DNA of 64,000 nt, taken from Hyphomicrobiales bacterium (GTDB lineage: Bacteria > Pseudomonadota > Alphaproteobacteria > Rhizobiales > Rhizobiaceae). The notes below the pieces were generated by a model. That model saw only the letters and a program-made list of their open reading frames with translations. It made no database searches and was not told where the DNA came from. Below are positions 63,427-64,000 of this stretch, piece after piece (position 1 is the first letter of the stretch; each line of letters begins with the position of its first letter). The position numbers and the translations under genes are program-made. Where the stretch lies: positions 1 to 64,000 of the forward strand of contig UCKS01000014.1 of assembly GCA_900473045.1 (NCBI GenBank). The letters run 5' to 3'.

Positions 63427-64000
63427 GGCTGTCCTCGTCGATCTGGGCATAGTGTTCTGTCTGATAGTGGCTGTTGCGGTATCCCTCGATGTGGATCACC
63501 TCGCGGACCCGCCTCCCCTTTCCCGTCCGCTCGATCGAGACGACCAGATCGACCGCCTCGCCGATCACCTCCTGCATTGGCTGCTGGCTCACTTCTGCCG
63601 TTAGCTGTTCCAGCCGGCGCAGCGCCGACATCGCAGTGTTGGAGTGGATGGTGGTGACCCCGCCGGGATGGCCAGTGTTCCAGGCCTTCAGGAGCGTGAG
63701 CGCTGCACCGTCGCGGACCTCGCCGACGATGATACGGTCCGGCCGCAGTCGCATGGTGCTTTTCAGGAGGCGGGCCATATCGATCGTATCGCTGGTATGC
63801 AGGCCCACTGCGTTTTCGGCTGCGCACTGGATTTCGGCGGTATCCTCGAGGATGACCATGCGATCGTCGGGTGCGCTCAAGACGATCTCGGCGATGATTG
63901 CGTTAGCGAGCGTGGTTTTTCCGGAGCCAGTGCCCCCGGAAATGACGATGTTCATGCGAGCGTCAATCGCGCTACGGATGGCAGACGCTTGCGCCTCCGT
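63416..64000 (-). CDS. trbB: TrbB, VirB11-like ATPase (N-terminus beyond window)
   Basis: The frame is open to the right edge and encodes the C-terminal ATPase domain: Walker [15 protein letters not shown], Asp-box [10 protein letters not shown], Walker [16 protein letters not shown] and the His-box [14 protein letters not shown]. VirB11 ATPases form cytoplasmic hexamers that regulate pilus assembly and DNA export. About 130 N-terminal residues are missing. The gene order predicts traI, the AHL synthase gene, and a tra box just upstream. Confidence 0.93.
   Translation of the reverse strand, partial: TEAQASAIRSAIDARMNIVISGGTGSGKTTLANAIIAEIVLSAPDDRMVILEDTAEIQCAAENAVGLHTSDTIDMARLLKSTMRLRPDRIIVGEVRDGAALTLLKAWNTGHPGGVTTIHSNTAMSALRRLEQLTAEVSQQPMQEVIGEAVDLVVSIERTGKGRRVREVIHIEGYRNSHYQTEHYAQIDEDSHVA

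Noticed and set aside
1-64000. CRISPR arrays, tRNA or rRNA genes, repABC, integrase, toxin-antitoxin pairs
   Set aside because: Looked for on both strands; no regularly spaced repeats, tRNA cloverleaf, Rep proteins, integrase or convincing toxin-antitoxin pair was recognised.

Overview
This window looks like part of a large conjugative plasmid from the Rhizobiaceae (Agrobacterium, Rhizobium, Sinorhizobium group). The left arm has the Ti-type DNA-transfer genes traGDC and traAFBH, divergent around an oriT, followed by traM and traR. The right arm has the mating-pair genes trbBCDEJKLFGHI in canonical order, with trbB running off the right edge. An 18-bp perfectly palindromic tra box beside oriT and a second tra-box-like site after traH indicate control by TraR and its acyl-homoserine-lactone signal. 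No traI, repABC, tRNA, rRNA, CRISPR array or intact transposase was seen.

Layout. 1-3600: end of a DUF736 gene, two SyrB-like genes, several very small genes, a secreted thermonuclease, a WGR-domain protein. 3629-13351: traG-traD-traC (minus), oriT, traA-traF-traB-traH-traM (plus), traR (minus). 13352-54715: about 41 kb of cargo between traR and the last trb gene. 54716-64000: the trb operon (minus).

Cargo. A nitroreductase and LysR gene come first, then two tandem small exported proteins framed by GDYY motifs, a terminator and decayed IS pieces. 18077-28266 is a two-armed cluster: aldehyde dehydrogenase, metallo-beta-lactamase-fold hydrolase, alcohol dehydrogenase and pirin on one strand; MFS exporter, Gfo/Idh oxidoreductase, aldo/keto reductase and LysR on the other. 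An L,D-transpeptidase, LysR, MerR and S9 peptidase follow. 37890-48954 is a run of oxidoreductases, LysR regulators and an MFS transporter. 33132-37765 and 49351-54477 form an envelope/antibiotic module: lipoprotein, two-component genes, class C beta-lactamase, BA14K protein, MacAB efflux and a second set of two-component genes.

Most interesting signal. The two two-component loci are paralogous and decayed reciprocally. The first has an intact response regulator but a kinase gene with three frameshifts. The second has an intact kinase but a regulator reduced to a frameshifted C-terminal piece. Four tandem 11-bp direct repeats of the type nGTAAy(n)6 lie upstream of the lipoprotein, the class C beta-lactamase, macA and the second two-component locus. 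I infer that the surviving regulator and surviving kinase now act as one hybrid system over a small regulon split across the cargo. All homology statements rest on reading the sequence by eye; no database search was possible.
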